DNA of 64,000 nt from Bacillota bacterium (GCA_023437715.1 JAEZFK010000072.1:32760-96759), one strand, 5' to 3'. Counted from the first letter of the stretch, positions 26,361 through 35,493 are shown. The notes: generated by a model not told the origin, from the sequence alone. Made by a program: numbers and translations.

Positions 26361-27377
26361 ATGGACAAAAATTTTGATGAAGAGAAAAAAAGATCAACAC
26401 TCAGGCTTTTTCTGCTGTTTCTGCTTCTGGCCGCCGGCTTTTTAGTCTCTCTTTCCATGGGACGGTATTACGTGCCGGCAGGGGATATTATAAAAACCTT
26501 TGGGGGGCAGACGATCTCCGACAAAACCACCCAGGTGCTGATGGTGGTGCGTCTGCCCAGGGTTTTAGCGGCAGTGATGATCGGCGGGGCCATGTCCGTA
26601 TCCGGGGCCGCTTATCAGGGCATGTTTAAGAATCCCCTGGTATCCCCGGACATCCTGGGGTCCTCGGCCGGAGCCGGCTTCGGGGCGGCAGTTGGAATTC
26701 TTCTGTCCTTCAGCGTGGCGGGAATCAAGGGAGCTGCCTTTTTCTTCGGCCTTTTTGCTGTTTTTATCACCTGGTTCATCAGCCGCCGGTTTGGAAAGGG
26801 AGGGGACAGCCTCTTTCTTCTGATTCTGGGCGGGATCATTGTATCCAACTTATTCCAGTCCATGATTTCCCTTGTAAAATATGCGGCAGACCCTACGGAT
26901 AAGCTTCCGGCCATCACCTTCTGGCTCATGGGAAGCCTGTCAAAGGCCGTCATGAAGGACGTACTGATGATGATGATTCCATTTCTGATCTGTACGGCCA
27001 TACTGATCTTCTGCTCAGGGCGGCTAAACATACTGGCCCTGGGGGAAGAGGAGGCCAAGACCCTGGGAATCAATACAGTCCTTTTACAGGGGGTGGTCAT
27101 TGTGACGGCCACAGTTCTGACGGCTTTCAGCGTGTCCCTCTGCGGAATGATCGGCTGGGTGGGCCTGGTGATCCCCCACCTTGCAAGAATGCTGGTGGGC
27201 CCTAATTTCAAGGTCCTGCTTCCCGCCTCCCTTCTTTTGGGGAGCAGCTACTTAATGCTCATGGACGACTTGTGCAGAAGTGTTTTCGCAGTTGAAATTC
27301 CCCTGGGAATTGTCACCTCACTGGCCGGTCTTCCCTTCTTTTTATATCTTCTGACAAAGCAAAACAAGGGGTGGTAA
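26361..27377 (+). CDS. FecCD-family ABC transporter permease
   Basis: 338 residues with about ten transmembrane helices. Family motifs include RLPRVLAAVMIGGAMSVSGA, the conserved GxxxQxxxxNPLxxPxxLGxSxGA-type block at residues 88-115, and a late GWVGLVIPHLARMLVG coupling region. BtuC/FhuB-type permeases move iron chelates, cobalamin, haem or molybdate-like anions. It works with the ATPase encoded 3 bp downstream and the lipoprotein at 22169. Confidence 0.95.
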   Translation: MDKNFDEEKKRSTLRLFLLFLLLAAGFLVSLSMGRYYVPAGDIIKTFGGQTISDKTTQVLMVVRLPRVLAAVMIGGAMSVSGAAYQGMFKNPLVSPDILGSSAGAGFGAAVGILLSFSVAGIKGAAFFFGLFAVFITWFISRRFGKGGDSLFLLILGGIIVSNLFQSMISLVKYAADPTDKLPAITFWLMGSLSKAVMKDVLMMMIPFLICTAILIFCSGRLNILALGEEEAKTLGINTVLLQGVVIVTATVLTAFSVSLCGMIGWVGLVIPHLARMLVGPNFKVLLPASLLLGSSYLMLMDDLCRSVFAVEIPLGIVTSLAGLPFFLYLLTKQNKGW

Positions 27378-27380
27378 ATC

Positions 27381-28160
27381 ATGTGGGTAAAAACAGAAAA
27401 TCTCTGCTGCGGATACGGAAAACGGAAGGTCCTGGAGGAAGTGAACCTGGCCATGGAGCCGGGAGAGCTGTGGTGTGTGCTGGGAGCCAACGGAGTAGGA
27501 AAAAGCACCCTGTTTAAAACCCTTTTAGGCCTTTTAAAGCCTATGGGAGGCAGGGTGCTGGTGGATGGGCGGCCCATCGGCCAATGGAGCCGGGCAGAGC
27601 TCGCAAAGCGCATTTCCTACGTTCCTCAGGGCCACACGCCGCCTTTTCCCTTTAAGGTATGGGAGGTGGTTGCCATGGGCAGAAACCCCTACCAGAAGGG
27701 AATGGGACGCTTAAGCGGAAAGGACAGGCAGATCGTATCAGAGGCCATGGACCTTTTAAATATTGAAAAGCTGGCCGGAGCGGCCTATACCCAGATCAGC
27801 GGCGGGGAACGGCAGCTTGTGCTCCTTGCCAGGGCCATTGCCCAGCAGACGCCGGTCATGTTTCTGGATGAACCTGTCTCCAACCTGGATTTTGGAAACC
27901 ACGCCAGGGTCATAAAGCATGTGAGGGATCTGGCATCCATGGGAAAGACGGTGGTAATGACCACTCACTGCCCGGACCACGCCTTTCTCCCGGAAAGCCG
28001 GGCAGTCCTTTTAGACAAGGGGGGCGTGGCCTGCATCGGAAAGGGCGCGGACGTGGTGACAGAGGAACAGATCCGCCGGATGTACGGTGTGGACAGCCGG
28101 ATCATTGAGACAATGAACAAGGCCGGAGAGGTAGAGCGGACCTGCGTCGCCCAGTATTAG
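27381..28160 (+). CDS. FecE/BtuD-type ABC transporter ATP-binding protein
   Basis: 259 residues. Walker A GANGVGKS, Q-loop in SYVPQGH, signature ISGGERQ, Walker B PVMFLDEP and the H-loop TTHCPDH. It is the usual cytoplasmic ATPase of a class III importer and begins 3 bp after its permease. Its presence makes the ATPase-like protein at 23348 redundant for transport. Confidence 0.95.
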   Translation: MWVKTENLCCGYGKRKVLEEVNLAMEPGELWCVLGANGVGKSTLFKTLLGLLKPMGGRVLVDGRPIGQWSRAELAKRISYVPQGHTPPFPFKVWEVVAMGRNPYQKGMGRLSGKDRQIVSEAMDLLNIEKLAGAAYTQISGGERQLVLLARAIAQQTPVMFLDEPVSNLDFGNHARVIKHVRDLASMGKTVVMTTHCPDHAFLPESRAVLLDKGGVACIGKGADVVTEEQIRRMYGVDSRIIETMNKAGEVERTCVAQY

Positions 28161-28204
28161 CCTTCATTTTTTCCGGAAATGTGGTATACTGTAGTAAATT
28201 AGTC

Positions 28205-28220
28205 TGAAACTGCAGTTTCA
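28205..28220. promoter_or_regulatory. Perfect 16-bp palindrome ahead of the AraC gene
   Basis: TGAAACTGCAGTTTCA is self-complementary over 16 bp. It lies 22 bp before the start codon and about 15 bp after a TATACT that may be the -10 box of the regulator gene. Either an operator or a short leader stem. Confidence 0.5.
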
Positions 28221-28241
28221 TCCGGACGAAAGGAGGTTCCC

Positions 28242-29147
28242 ATGGCCTATAAAAGCACACAGCTCCGTTCTTCAGTCATCATCAGAAAAATAATAACCGT
28301 TCACTATTTCGAATACATGAGTGATTTCACCTTTCCGGGAGAAAGCCATGACTTCTGGGAATTCGTCTGCGTGGACAAGGGGATTATCGATGTGATGGCA
28401 GGCGAAAGACGGATTCCCTTAAAGCGGGGGAACATCCTATTCCACAGGCCGGGAGAATTTCACAATATCCTGACCAACGGAACCGTGGCCCCTAACCTGG
28501 TGGTGATAAGCTTTGAATGCAATTCTCCCTGCATGAAGCGGTTTGAGGGAGAGGTCCTGTCCGTTCAGGAAACGGAAAGCGCCCTGCTGGCCCATATCAT
28601 CATAGAGACCCGGAACGCATTTTCAGGAAGGCTTGACAACCCCTATCAGGAGGAACTGACCAGAAGGCAGCCCAGGGTCTCCTTTGGGGCGGAGCAGCTC
28701 ATCGGAAATTATTTGGAGGAGCTGATCATCCACTTATACCGCAGGTATTTTTCCGAACCGGAGCAGATTACCACAGGCCGGGAGACAGAAACCAGGATTC
28801 ACGGGGATACCCACAACCGGATCGTCCGTTATATGGAGGAACACATCGGAGAGCACTTAACCATTGAAGCCATCTGCCATGATAATTTAATCGGCAGGTC
28901 CCAGCTTCAGAAAATCTTCCGGGAAGCACACGGCTGCGGCGTCATTGACTTTTTTTCGGGCATGAAAATAGAAGCCGCCAGACAGCTCATCCGCGGCAAC
29001 CAGTTAAATTTTACAGAGATTTCCGACCGGCTGGGCTACAGCTCGGTCCATTACTTCTCCAGGCAGTTTAAAAAGCTCACGGGAATGACCCCTTCCGAAT
29101 ACGCCGTCTCCATCCGCTCTCTTTCGGAAAAGCCGCCGGTCTTTTAA
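28242..29147 (+). CDS. AraC family transcriptional regulator
   Basis: 301 residues, cupin-type N-terminus (RGNILFHRPGEFHNILTNG) and C-terminal AraC DNA-binding domain (NLIGRSQLQKIFREA, YSSVHYFSRQFKKLTGMTPSEYA). It is paralogous over the full length to the regulator at 14670. Lying 81 bp after the FecCD-type operon in the same direction, it may control that operon, although AraC relatives of this subgroup usually respond to sugars. AGGAGG ribosome site. Confidence 0.92.
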   Translation: MAYKSTQLRSSVIIRKIITVHYFEYMSDFTFPGESHDFWEFVCVDKGIIDVMAGERRIPLKRGNILFHRPGEFHNILTNGTVAPNLVVISFECNSPCMKRFEGEVLSVQETESALLAHIIIETRNAFSGRLDNPYQEELTRRQPRVSFGAEQLIGNYLEELIIHLYRRYFSEPEQITTGRETETRIHGDTHNRIVRYMEEHIGEHLTIEAICHDNLIGRSQLQKIFREAHGCGVIDFFSGMKIEAARQLIRGNQLNFTEISDRLGYSSVHYFSRQFKKLTGMTPSEYAVSIRSLSEKPPVF

Positions 29148-29165
29148 TTTCCTATACGATACAAA

Positions 29166-29186
29166 AGGCGGGGAAGCTCCCCGCCT
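29166..29186 (-). terminator. Terminator of murA
   Basis: Perfect 9-bp GC-rich stem AGGCGGGGA / TCCCCGCCT with a 3-nt loop; on the minus strand it is followed by TTTTG. It touches the murA stop codon and separates the converging araC and murA genes. Confidence 0.85.
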
Positions 29187-30477
29187 ATCCAACTTTCAAT
29201 TTAAATTTTCTCGCTTCTTTCTCGGAATCCACCTTTTCAATCATAGCTCCAAGGCCCTGAAGCTTTTCTTCAAAGCATTCATATCCCCGCTGTATGTATC
29301 CGATCTCATCCACAACCGTATATCCGTCGGCTGCAAGTCCGGCGATTACCAGGGCAGCACCTGCCCGTAAGTCAGGAGCGTTGACAAAGGCTCCTGTAAA
29401 GCCGCTGACTCCGTCAATCACAGCCACATTTCCCTCTACCTTTACATTGGCTCCCATACGGGACAGCTCATCCACATAGCGGAAACGGTTTTCGAAAATG
29501 CTTTCCGTAACCACGCTGGTGCCGCCTGCAAGGGCCAGGGTCACTGTCATCTGGGGCTGCATATCCGTAGGAAATCCCGGATAGGGAAGAGTCTTAATGT
29601 CCGTGTGCCTCTGATTGGACTTTCCAACCACCCGGACTGCATCGTCAAATTCCACAACCTCGCATCCCATTTCCAGGAGCTTGGCGGAAATCGCTTCCAG
29701 ATGCTTGGGGATCACATTTTTCACCATAACATCGCCGCGGGTAATGGCAGCGGCGCACATAAAAGTACCTGCTTCAATCTGGTCAGGAATGATGGAGTAT
29801 TCTGTTCCGTGAAGCTTATTTACTCCCCGGATACGGATCGTATCTGTACCGGCTCCCTTGATATTGGCTCCCATGCTGTTTAAAAAGTTGGCTACGTCAA
29901 CCACGTGTGGTTCCTTTGCCACGTTTTCCAGAATAGTCTGTCCCTCGGCAAGGGTGGCCGCCATCATGACATTGATGGTAGCGCCTACGCTGACCACATC
30001 CAAGTAGATGTGGCTTGCCACCAAGTCAATGGCGTGGGCAATCACGGCTCCGCGCTCAATCTTTACGTCAGCTCCAAGAGCACGGAAGCCCTTTAAATGC
30101 TGGTCAATGGGCCTGCTTCCGATGTTGCAGCCGCCGGGTAAGGGAACCTGAGCGCTTTTGTACTTGCCCAGCATGGCTCCGATGAAATAATAGGAAGCCC
30201 TTATCTTGCGGATGTACTCGTCATCAACAGAAACCTCCCGGATGGTGCTTCCGTTGATGCGGACGGTATGGCGGTCGATCCGGTCCACTTTGGCGCCGAT
30301 CTCCTCAATTGCTTCCAGCAAAACATTTATATCCCTGACATCCGGCAGGTTGTCGATCACCACATCCTCGTCCGTCATAATGGCTGCCGCCAGGATTCCC
30401 AAAGCGGCATTTTTTGCTCCCCCGATGGTCACCTCACCAACCAACGGATTGCCGCCTTTCATAATATACTGCTCCAT
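29185..30477 (-). CDS. murA: UDP-N-acetylglucosamine 1-carboxyvinyltransferase
   Basis: 430 residues, the expected length. It transfers enolpyruvate from PEP to UDP-GlcNAc, the first committed step of peptidoglycan synthesis, in the cytoplasm. The catalytic cysteine is present in LPGGCNIGSRPIDQH, so it should be fosfomycin sensitive. IGGAKNAALGILAAAIM opens the protein and LRAGAALVIAGLAA is near the end. Monocistronic. Clostridia often carry two murA genes; only one is in view. Confidence 0.97.
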   Translation of the reverse strand: MEQYIMKGGNPLVGEVTIGGAKNAALGILAAAIMTDEDVVIDNLPDVRDINVLLEAIEEIGAKVDRIDRHTVRINGSTIREVSVDDEYIRKIRASYYFIGAMLGKYKSAQVPLPGGCNIGSRPIDQHLKGFRALGADVKIERGAVIAHAIDLVASHIYLDVVSVGATINVMMAATLAEGQTILENVAKEPHVVDVANFLNSMGANIKGAGTDTIRIRGVNKLHGTEYSIIPDQIEAGTFMCAAAITRGDVMVKNVIPKHLEAISAKLLEMGCEVVEFDDAVRVVGKSNQRHTDIKTLPYPGFPTDMQPQMTVTLALAGGTSVVTESIFENRFRYVDELSRMGANVKVEGNVAVIDGVSGFTGAFVNAPDLRAGAALVIAGLAADGYTVVDEIGYIQRGYECFEEKLQGLGAMIEKVDSEKEARKFKLKVG

Positions 30478-30687
30478 TTCACACCTCTGACTGTTCTATT
30501 TATTTACGCATTCGTTACAGTTCAGTCATACCATTCATAACACATGCTTCGTGAGCAGGCTCACGTACACAGATTTTATAAATGTTTTCTGTATGGCTGA
30601 ACTGTTTTACAAATTCCTTAAGTTTTATTTTCATTAGTCTTTAATGATTATAACATATCTTGGAGATTTGTAAAGAGAACGCATTTT

Positions 30688-33162
30688 CTATTCTGTAAAT
30701 ACCCCGCAGACAAAGTCATTTCCCTGGGCTGCGAAGTAAGCAGAGGCATCATTTAAGCCCATTTTCTGGCTTTCTCCGGTGGCCGGGTCATAGACCGTAA
30801 CATTGTACTGGTCGTAGCCGGAAATCAGAACATAGCCGCCCTGGCTGGTGTAGGCTGCCACAGGGCAGCCCTGGCCCACGAAATACAGGATCTGGCTTAG
30901 GTTACAGCCTCTGGCATCCAGCAGCAGGGTTCCCTCCCCTGCCGGACCGCTTCCCGTAAAGCTCTCCAAGCCCCGGATAAAGGCGGCCCCGGTTTTTAAG
31001 GGCTCTTTCATGCTGCGGGTGGCCGGGCGGTTCACCCGGTTCCACAGGATTTCCTGATTCCGGTCGGTCACAATGCCCATTTTTTCATAGGCCAGCTTCA
31101 GGGCGTCGGTGAAGCTGCTGCTGCTTCCCAGATAATGTCCCGCCCCATAGGCGTAAAATCTGGGCTCCTGGTCCTTTGCGTTGGATTTTAACTCCACCAC
31201 CTCGGTGGCTTCATAAGCCACTTTCTTGGGTACCGTGATTTTTGTCTCCCGGCCTGAAATCTCCTTGTCCAGCTGGACAAAGTACAGCTTTCCTCTGGTC
31301 TTATCGGCATACCAGCCGATTCCTTCCATTTCCTGATCGGTAATCTCCTGGTTGCAGACAATGGTGTCCTGCTTGGAAACCGCATAGGACTGGTCCCCTG
31401 ATTTTACCACCTGGGTCAGATGGATTCTGCTGCCGTCTACGGACACCTCCGCAATATAAGCGCCGTCCTGCTCGTATTCATTGACGATCTTTCCGCTCTG
31501 GTCCATGATTTCGATCCGGTACATGGGGTCATCCTTTGTTCTTCCGTTCTGGACCCACACATCCCCTTCCCTGGCAATGCCGTAAATAAAATCATCGCCT
31601 ACAAAGCCAAGAGGCCGGTAAAGGTTGCCGTCTCCTCCGGATATCTCCCGCTTTACCCCGGTATCCAAGTCCATGAGATGGATCACCGACGCTCCCAGGC
31701 CGCCGCTTTCCTGCCATGCAAAATGGCGCTCCGTGCTGCTTACCGCATAGCCGCCGTCTGTCAGGGAATCCGCCAGGACCATATATTCATTTCCGTTTAA
31801 ATCAATTCCGTAAACTGCCCGGCCGGCCATCAGATACAGCATTCCGTTGGTTCCCAAATGGGCCAGCTGGTCTACCTCCTCCTTTAATGCCTCAAAGGAC
31901 TGGGTGACCGGAGTGAAGAAGCGTTCCTCAATGGCATTATTTTCGCTGCTGTACTGGTACATGGCTATTCCCATGCTTCCTTCGTGGATGCCCCGGTTCA
32001 TATAGCCGTAGACCAGAAAATCCACGTCCCCGTTGTCCTTGACCGCCAGTATCTTTATGTCGTGCTGGTTATAGCCGCCCCGCAGTCCGTCGTCCTCGCC
32101 GCTGCGGAAAGAAAATACCTTAACCCCGTGGTTCTGATTCTGGTCATAGGTCCATAAATCCCGGTTCACCACATAGGCGGTGCAGCTGCCGGAAGGGCTT
32201 TTGGCCGTCCGCACCTCGTCGCTGCCTAAAATCCCCAGCATAATCCGTTTCCCTGAAAACAGCTCCTTTTGGCCGGAAAATATCTGGTTGGTATTCCGTT
32301 CAAAATCCATAAGGTAAATCCGGCGGCTGTCCCATTTCATGGTATAGTTGTCCTCCACCTCGTAAAGCTCCTGGCTTCCGTCCTCTCCTGTCCTGGACAC
32401 CTCGTATTCCAATTGGACGCCGCACATGATTCCGTCAAGATTCTTTAAGGTGGCCCGGATCTCTCCCACAGGAGTGACGGAAAGGCCTCCCCAGGTCAGC
32501 TGGGAAAAGCTGGAGCGGATGGTTACGTGCCCGAGAGAGCTGTTGTCCTCGGAAGCATTGGTCTCCAGATAGGTGGTTAACTCTCTGGCCTGATCGTAAT
32601 TGAAGGTTTTGGTGGTAAAATCAAGGGCAAAATTGATCATGTCCCCGGCATTGGTGCTGTCCGTCCACATGATCCGGGTATAATAGAAAAGCGTTCCATT
32701 GCCGGAGGTATTTAAGGAGAGGATCAAAAGGTATTCCTTGTCCTTTGTCAGGAGATTCTGGATGGGAAGGCTCGCCGTAATCCCATCCTCCCCCTGATCC
32801 CATTTGTCCACGGTGGTCCGTTCCACCAGGCGGTCCAGATCCAGGCTGCGGACCTCGTATTCGATTCCGTCAATGCTGCCGTTATAGCCCGATATCTGTA
32901 TCTTCATGGACCTGTCCTCAGGAAGAACGGTGAGAGCCTCCCGGGAAACGGCCTGCTTCATGTCCTGGGTGTAGCCGTGGAGAAAGTTCATCTTCTTTCC
33001 GTACATTTCCGTATAGACCACGGGAAGAGAGGCCTCATCCATGGAGGTGTACACCATAACATCGCTTTTTTCCGTATTCTTCTGATTCCATATAAAATAA
33101 ACTGCGATTGCCGCAATAAAAACCGCAGATAAGATTCCTATTCTTTTTATTAACCGGTTCAT
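30688..33162 (-). CDS. Membrane-anchored extracellular protein with beta-propeller-like middle and C39-like C-terminus
   Basis: 824 residues from the ATG at 33162 (AAAGGAAG upstream). One N-terminal transmembrane segment (IGILSAVFIAAIAVYFI) with the rest outside. The middle, about residues 320-640, has repeated short strands (MYLMAGRAVYGIDLNGNEY, RHFAWQESGG, VIHLMDLDTG) suggesting a beta-propeller. The last 150 residues look like a C39-type papain-like fold (ILYFVGQGCPVAAYTSQGG, then YVLISGYDQYNVTVYDP), but the usual catalytic His before GYD is replaced. A binding or scaffolding role outside the cell is likely. No name is assigned. Confidence 0.78.
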   Translation of the reverse strand: MNRLIKRIGILSAVFIAAIAVYFIWNQKNTEKSDVMVYTSMDEASLPVVYTEMYGKKMNFLHGYTQDMKQAVSREALTVLPEDRSMKIQISGYNGSIDGIEYEVRSLDLDRLVERTTVDKWDQGEDGITASLPIQNLLTKDKEYLLILSLNTSGNGTLFYYTRIMWTDSTNAGDMINFALDFTTKTFNYDQARELTTYLETNASEDNSSLGHVTIRSSFSQLTWGGLSVTPVGEIRATLKNLDGIMCGVQLEYEVSRTGEDGSQELYEVEDNYTMKWDSRRIYLMDFERNTNQIFSGQKELFSGKRIMLGILGSDEVRTAKSPSGSCTAYVVNRDLWTYDQNQNHGVKVFSFRSGEDDGLRGGYNQHDIKILAVKDNGDVDFLVYGYMNRGIHEGSMGIAMYQYSSENNAIEERFFTPVTQSFEALKEEVDQLAHLGTNGMLYLMAGRAVYGIDLNGNEYMVLADSLTDGGYAVSSTERHFAWQESGGLGASVIHLMDLDTGVKREISGGDGNLYRPLGFVGDDFIYGIAREGDVWVQNGRTKDDPMYRIEIMDQSGKIVNEYEQDGAYIAEVSVDGSRIHLTQVVKSGDQSYAVSKQDTIVCNQEITDQEMEGIGWYADKTRGKLYFVQLDKEISGRETKITVPKKVAYEATEVVELKSNAKDQEPRFYAYGAGHYLGSSSSFTDALKLAYEKMGIVTDRNQEILWNRVNRPATRSMKEPLKTGAAFIRGLESFTGSGPAGEGTLLLDARGCNLSQILYFVGQGCPVAAYTSQGGYVLISGYDQYNVTVYDPATGESQKMGLNDASAYFAAQGNDFVCGVFTE

Positions 33163-33262
33163 ATCAGACTTCCTTTGCTTTTGCATTTTCATATACTTTC
33201 TTTATTATTGTATACAATTATATCCAAAACTACAATGACAAATTTCTTAAACCTTCGTGAAG

Positions 33263-33301
33263 CGGGGCGGTGCAGAATCCATATGATTCCGCACCGCCCC
33301 G
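33263..33301 (+). terminator. Strong hairpin with T tract on the plus strand
   Basis: Stem CGGGGCGGTGC-GAATC / GATTC-GCACCGCCCCG (one bulge each side) followed on the plus strand by TTTCTTTTTTC. Both neighbouring genes run leftwards, so it is oriented against them. It may still fold in the leftward message of the GPP-rich gene. Confidence 0.6.
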
Positions 33302-33317
33302 TTTCTTTTTTCTTCTT

Positions 33318-33995
33318 TTACCAGCAGCGGTCGTTGCGGCATCTTCTCCGGTGCATCTCATTGAGCAGAAGCACGGAAATAACGCCGCTTAGCCAGCCGT
33401 TATTGGCAGACGAATCCCACCAGGGCGGACCGGGCGGTCCCCATCCCGGAGGTCCCCACTCCGGCGGACGTCGGCCGGGCCGACGGCGGTCCGGCGGGCC
33501 CCAGCGCGGATCATCAGGCGGCCAGGAATCGGGCGGTCCCCAGGTTGAATACCTCTGCTGGCCACACATCCCGGAGCTGGCTGCCTCATCCTCTTCCCAA
33601 TCCATTTTTTCCATGTCCTCTTTCTCTGAAGTATCCACTGACGAATCAGTTCCCGCCGGCTGCTCATCCGTTATAATGCCATCCTTACGGATCTGGGCGC
33701 ATATGGAATCACAGATCTGGTTGATCAGTATGCGGTCCGGAAATTCATCATACATGGGACTGTTCCTGTAATCCAGATGATCGCAGGCCGAAATCACATA
33801 TTCCTGCAGGCGCTTCATATGTATGGGATACATCCCCTGCAGATATTCCAGATCCTGGGCAACGGCCTCTTTTCTCTCCGTGGAATTCCCTTTAACGCTC
33901 CTGTCGCCGTAAAGCATATACGGCTCCAGCTCCTGGAAGCTGTTTCCATTGTTCCCATAAGTATAACCTGGGTTGTTTGGCACGACTGTTATCAC
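33318..33995 (-). CDS. Uncharacterised protein with Gly-Pro-Pro/Trp-rich tail
   Basis: 225 residues, no signal peptide. Residues 1-110 are a helical, charged region (EAVAQDLEYLQGMYPIHMKRLQ, FPDRILINQICDSICAQI), and 111-140 are acidic. Residues 150-190 are a low-complexity run in which WGPP or GPP recurs (WGPPDSWPPDDPRWGPPDR and similar). The protein ends with a hydrophobic stretch (WLSGVISVLLLNEMH) and a basic Cys-containing tail. Such composition is seen in spore coat and inner-coat proteins of clostridia; that role is only a suggestion. Confidence 0.7.
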   Translation of the reverse strand: MITVVPNNPGYTYGNNGNSFQELEPYMLYGDRSVKGNSTERKEAVAQDLEYLQGMYPIHMKRLQEYVISACDHLDYRNSPMYDEFPDRILINQICDSICAQIRKDGIITDEQPAGTDSSVDTSEKEDMEKMDWEEDEAASSGMCGQQRYSTWGPPDSWPPDDPRWGPPDRRRPGRRPPEWGPPGWGPPGPPWWDSSANNGWLSGVISVLLLNEMHRRRCRNDRCW

Positions 33996-34087
33996 TCCCC
34001 GCTTTCTGCTTATACATCATTATTGTATGCGCGGCGGGAAAAAAAGTGCATCCGGATCTTCCTGTCCGGGTGCACTTCATTTTTAAA

Positions 34088-35017
34088 TTACTTTTCGTCA
34101 AACAGCTTTTCTGAATATACGCCCTCTGATACCAGCTTTCTGATAGCTGCAGCAACAGCCGGTTTGTCCTCCTTGTAGGTCACACCAAACCATTTGTCCC
34201 CTGTTTCCAGCACCGTAACCCGGGCTTTCTTTGAGTGGACAAGCTTGTCTATGATTTTAGGAAGCAGATATTCCGACTTTAAGTCCCCCTCTTTTAAGCC
34301 ATCCAGGAATTCAGGAAAGCCCCTTTCCAGTTCATTCAGAAATGCGGGAGAAAGGCCCCACATATTCATGGATACATTCTGGGTCAGAGGAAATACCATT
34401 TCATTTCCGTCCTCGTCGTTTCCTTTTGCCTCATTCTCACATTTTCTGATTCCGTATGTCTCTGTGATCTTCTCCAGTATCCCATTGCCGTCTACCTGAC
34501 ATACGCCCCGGGTAACTCCGCCGTTTTCACTTAAGGTGTTGCCCAGAATGAATCCGGCCATGCAGATATCAAAGGGCTGGGCCTGAAGATCCATCTGATT
34601 GACCAGATATTCGTGGATTTTTAAGAAGCCTTCCTTTCCGTAATAATCATCTGCATTGATTACGGCAAAGGGCTCATGGATCAGCTCCTTGGCGCACAGG
34701 ATAGCCTGTCCGGTTCCCCAGGGCTTTGTCCTGTCGGCCGGCTTTGTATAGCCCTCGGGCAGATCATCAAGCTCCTGATAGGCATACTCCACACGGGCGA
34801 TCTTTTCAATCCGCTTTCCTATGATCTCCTTAAAATCCTGCTCCAGATCCTTTCTGATAATGAACACGATTTTATCAAAGCCGGCCTCTAAGGCATCATA
34901 AATGGAATAATCCATAATGATTTCACCGCCTGGGCCTACGGACTCCAATTGCTTGATCCCTCCGCCGAACCGGCTGCCGATACCGGCCGCCATAATTACT
35001 AACGTCGTCTCTTTCAT
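34088..35017 (-). CDS. Sugar nucleotidyltransferase (NTP_transferase family), second paralogue
   Basis: 309 residues from the ATG at 35017, after AGGGAG. The N-terminal motif is MAAGIGSRFGGGIKQLESVG, followed by PWGTGQAILCAKEL and FAVINADDYYGKEGF. It aligns throughout with the protein at 20917-21846, with the same length and motif spacing, so the two are paralogues. This copy stands alone, without kinase or epimerase, so its sugar 1-phosphate may differ or it may supply a housekeeping nucleotide sugar. Confidence 0.9.
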   Translation of the reverse strand: MKETTLVIMAAGIGSRFGGGIKQLESVGPGGEIIMDYSIYDALEAGFDKIVFIIRKDLEQDFKEIIGKRIEKIARVEYAYQELDDLPEGYTKPADRTKPWGTGQAILCAKELIHEPFAVINADDYYGKEGFLKIHEYLVNQMDLQAQPFDICMAGFILGNTLSENGGVTRGVCQVDGNGILEKITETYGIRKCENEAKGNDEDGNEMVFPLTQNVSMNMWGLSPAFLNELERGFPEFLDGLKEGDLKSEYLLPKIIDKLVHSKKARVTVLETGDKWFGVTYKEDKPAVAAAIRKLVSEGVYSEKLFDEK

Positions 35018-35094
35018 AACATTTTCTCCCTGTTCGATTTTATCTGATTTATAATATACCACAAAAGAGAGGTTTAATCCAGTGAGAATAGGCT

Positions 35095-35493
35095 CTATTT
35101 CTTTGCTTTCCGGGAAATGATCCTGTGGATCACCGGCTGAAGAAAAGCACCTGCCTTAAATCCAAAAATTCCGACTATGACAGCGATGGGGTTGAACCAG
35201 CCGGAAAGCCGGACAACCACAAGCATCAGTATGGTGAAAAGAAGCACATAGCGGATGACTGCGCCCAGTACGCTCCGCCTTTGTATGGCACTTGAATTTT
35301 TCGTCCTTACAGCTCCCTCCAGTGTCAGAGCCATGGACAAAAACATGGCCAGAGCCAGAACCATGCCAAAAAGAAGACCTGCAAAGACCGTCCGCTCCGG
35401 AAATAAAAACAGAGCCGCAACCATGGCTGCCGCCGCAAAAAGAACAATTCCGGCTGAAACCTCCAATATCAGATTTCTTGTATTCCTGTCCAT
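35095..35493 (-). CDS. Small four-helix membrane protein, AtpI-like
   Basis: 132 residues with four hydrophobic segments in two hairpins (IVLFAAAAMVAALFLF, GLLFGMVLALAMFLSMAL, VIRYVLLFTILMLVVV, PIAVIVGIFGFKAGAFLQP). The first and fourth helices and the FGFKAGAF block resemble ATP synthase subunit I (AtpI), which assists c-ring assembly. No ATP synthase genes are adjacent, so this is a family-level guess. Confidence 0.72.
   Translation of the reverse strand: MDRNTRNLILEVSAGIVLFAAAAMVAALFLFPERTVFAGLLFGMVLALAMFLSMALTLEGAVRTKNSSAIQRRSVLGAVIRYVLLFTILMLVVVRLSGWFNPIAVIVGIFGFKAGAFLQPVIHRIISRKAKK

Noticed and set aside
26615..27211. 198-codon minus-strand frame opposite the FecCD permease
   Set aside because: Antisense to a gene with clear permease motifs; basic, low-complexity product without a ribosome site.
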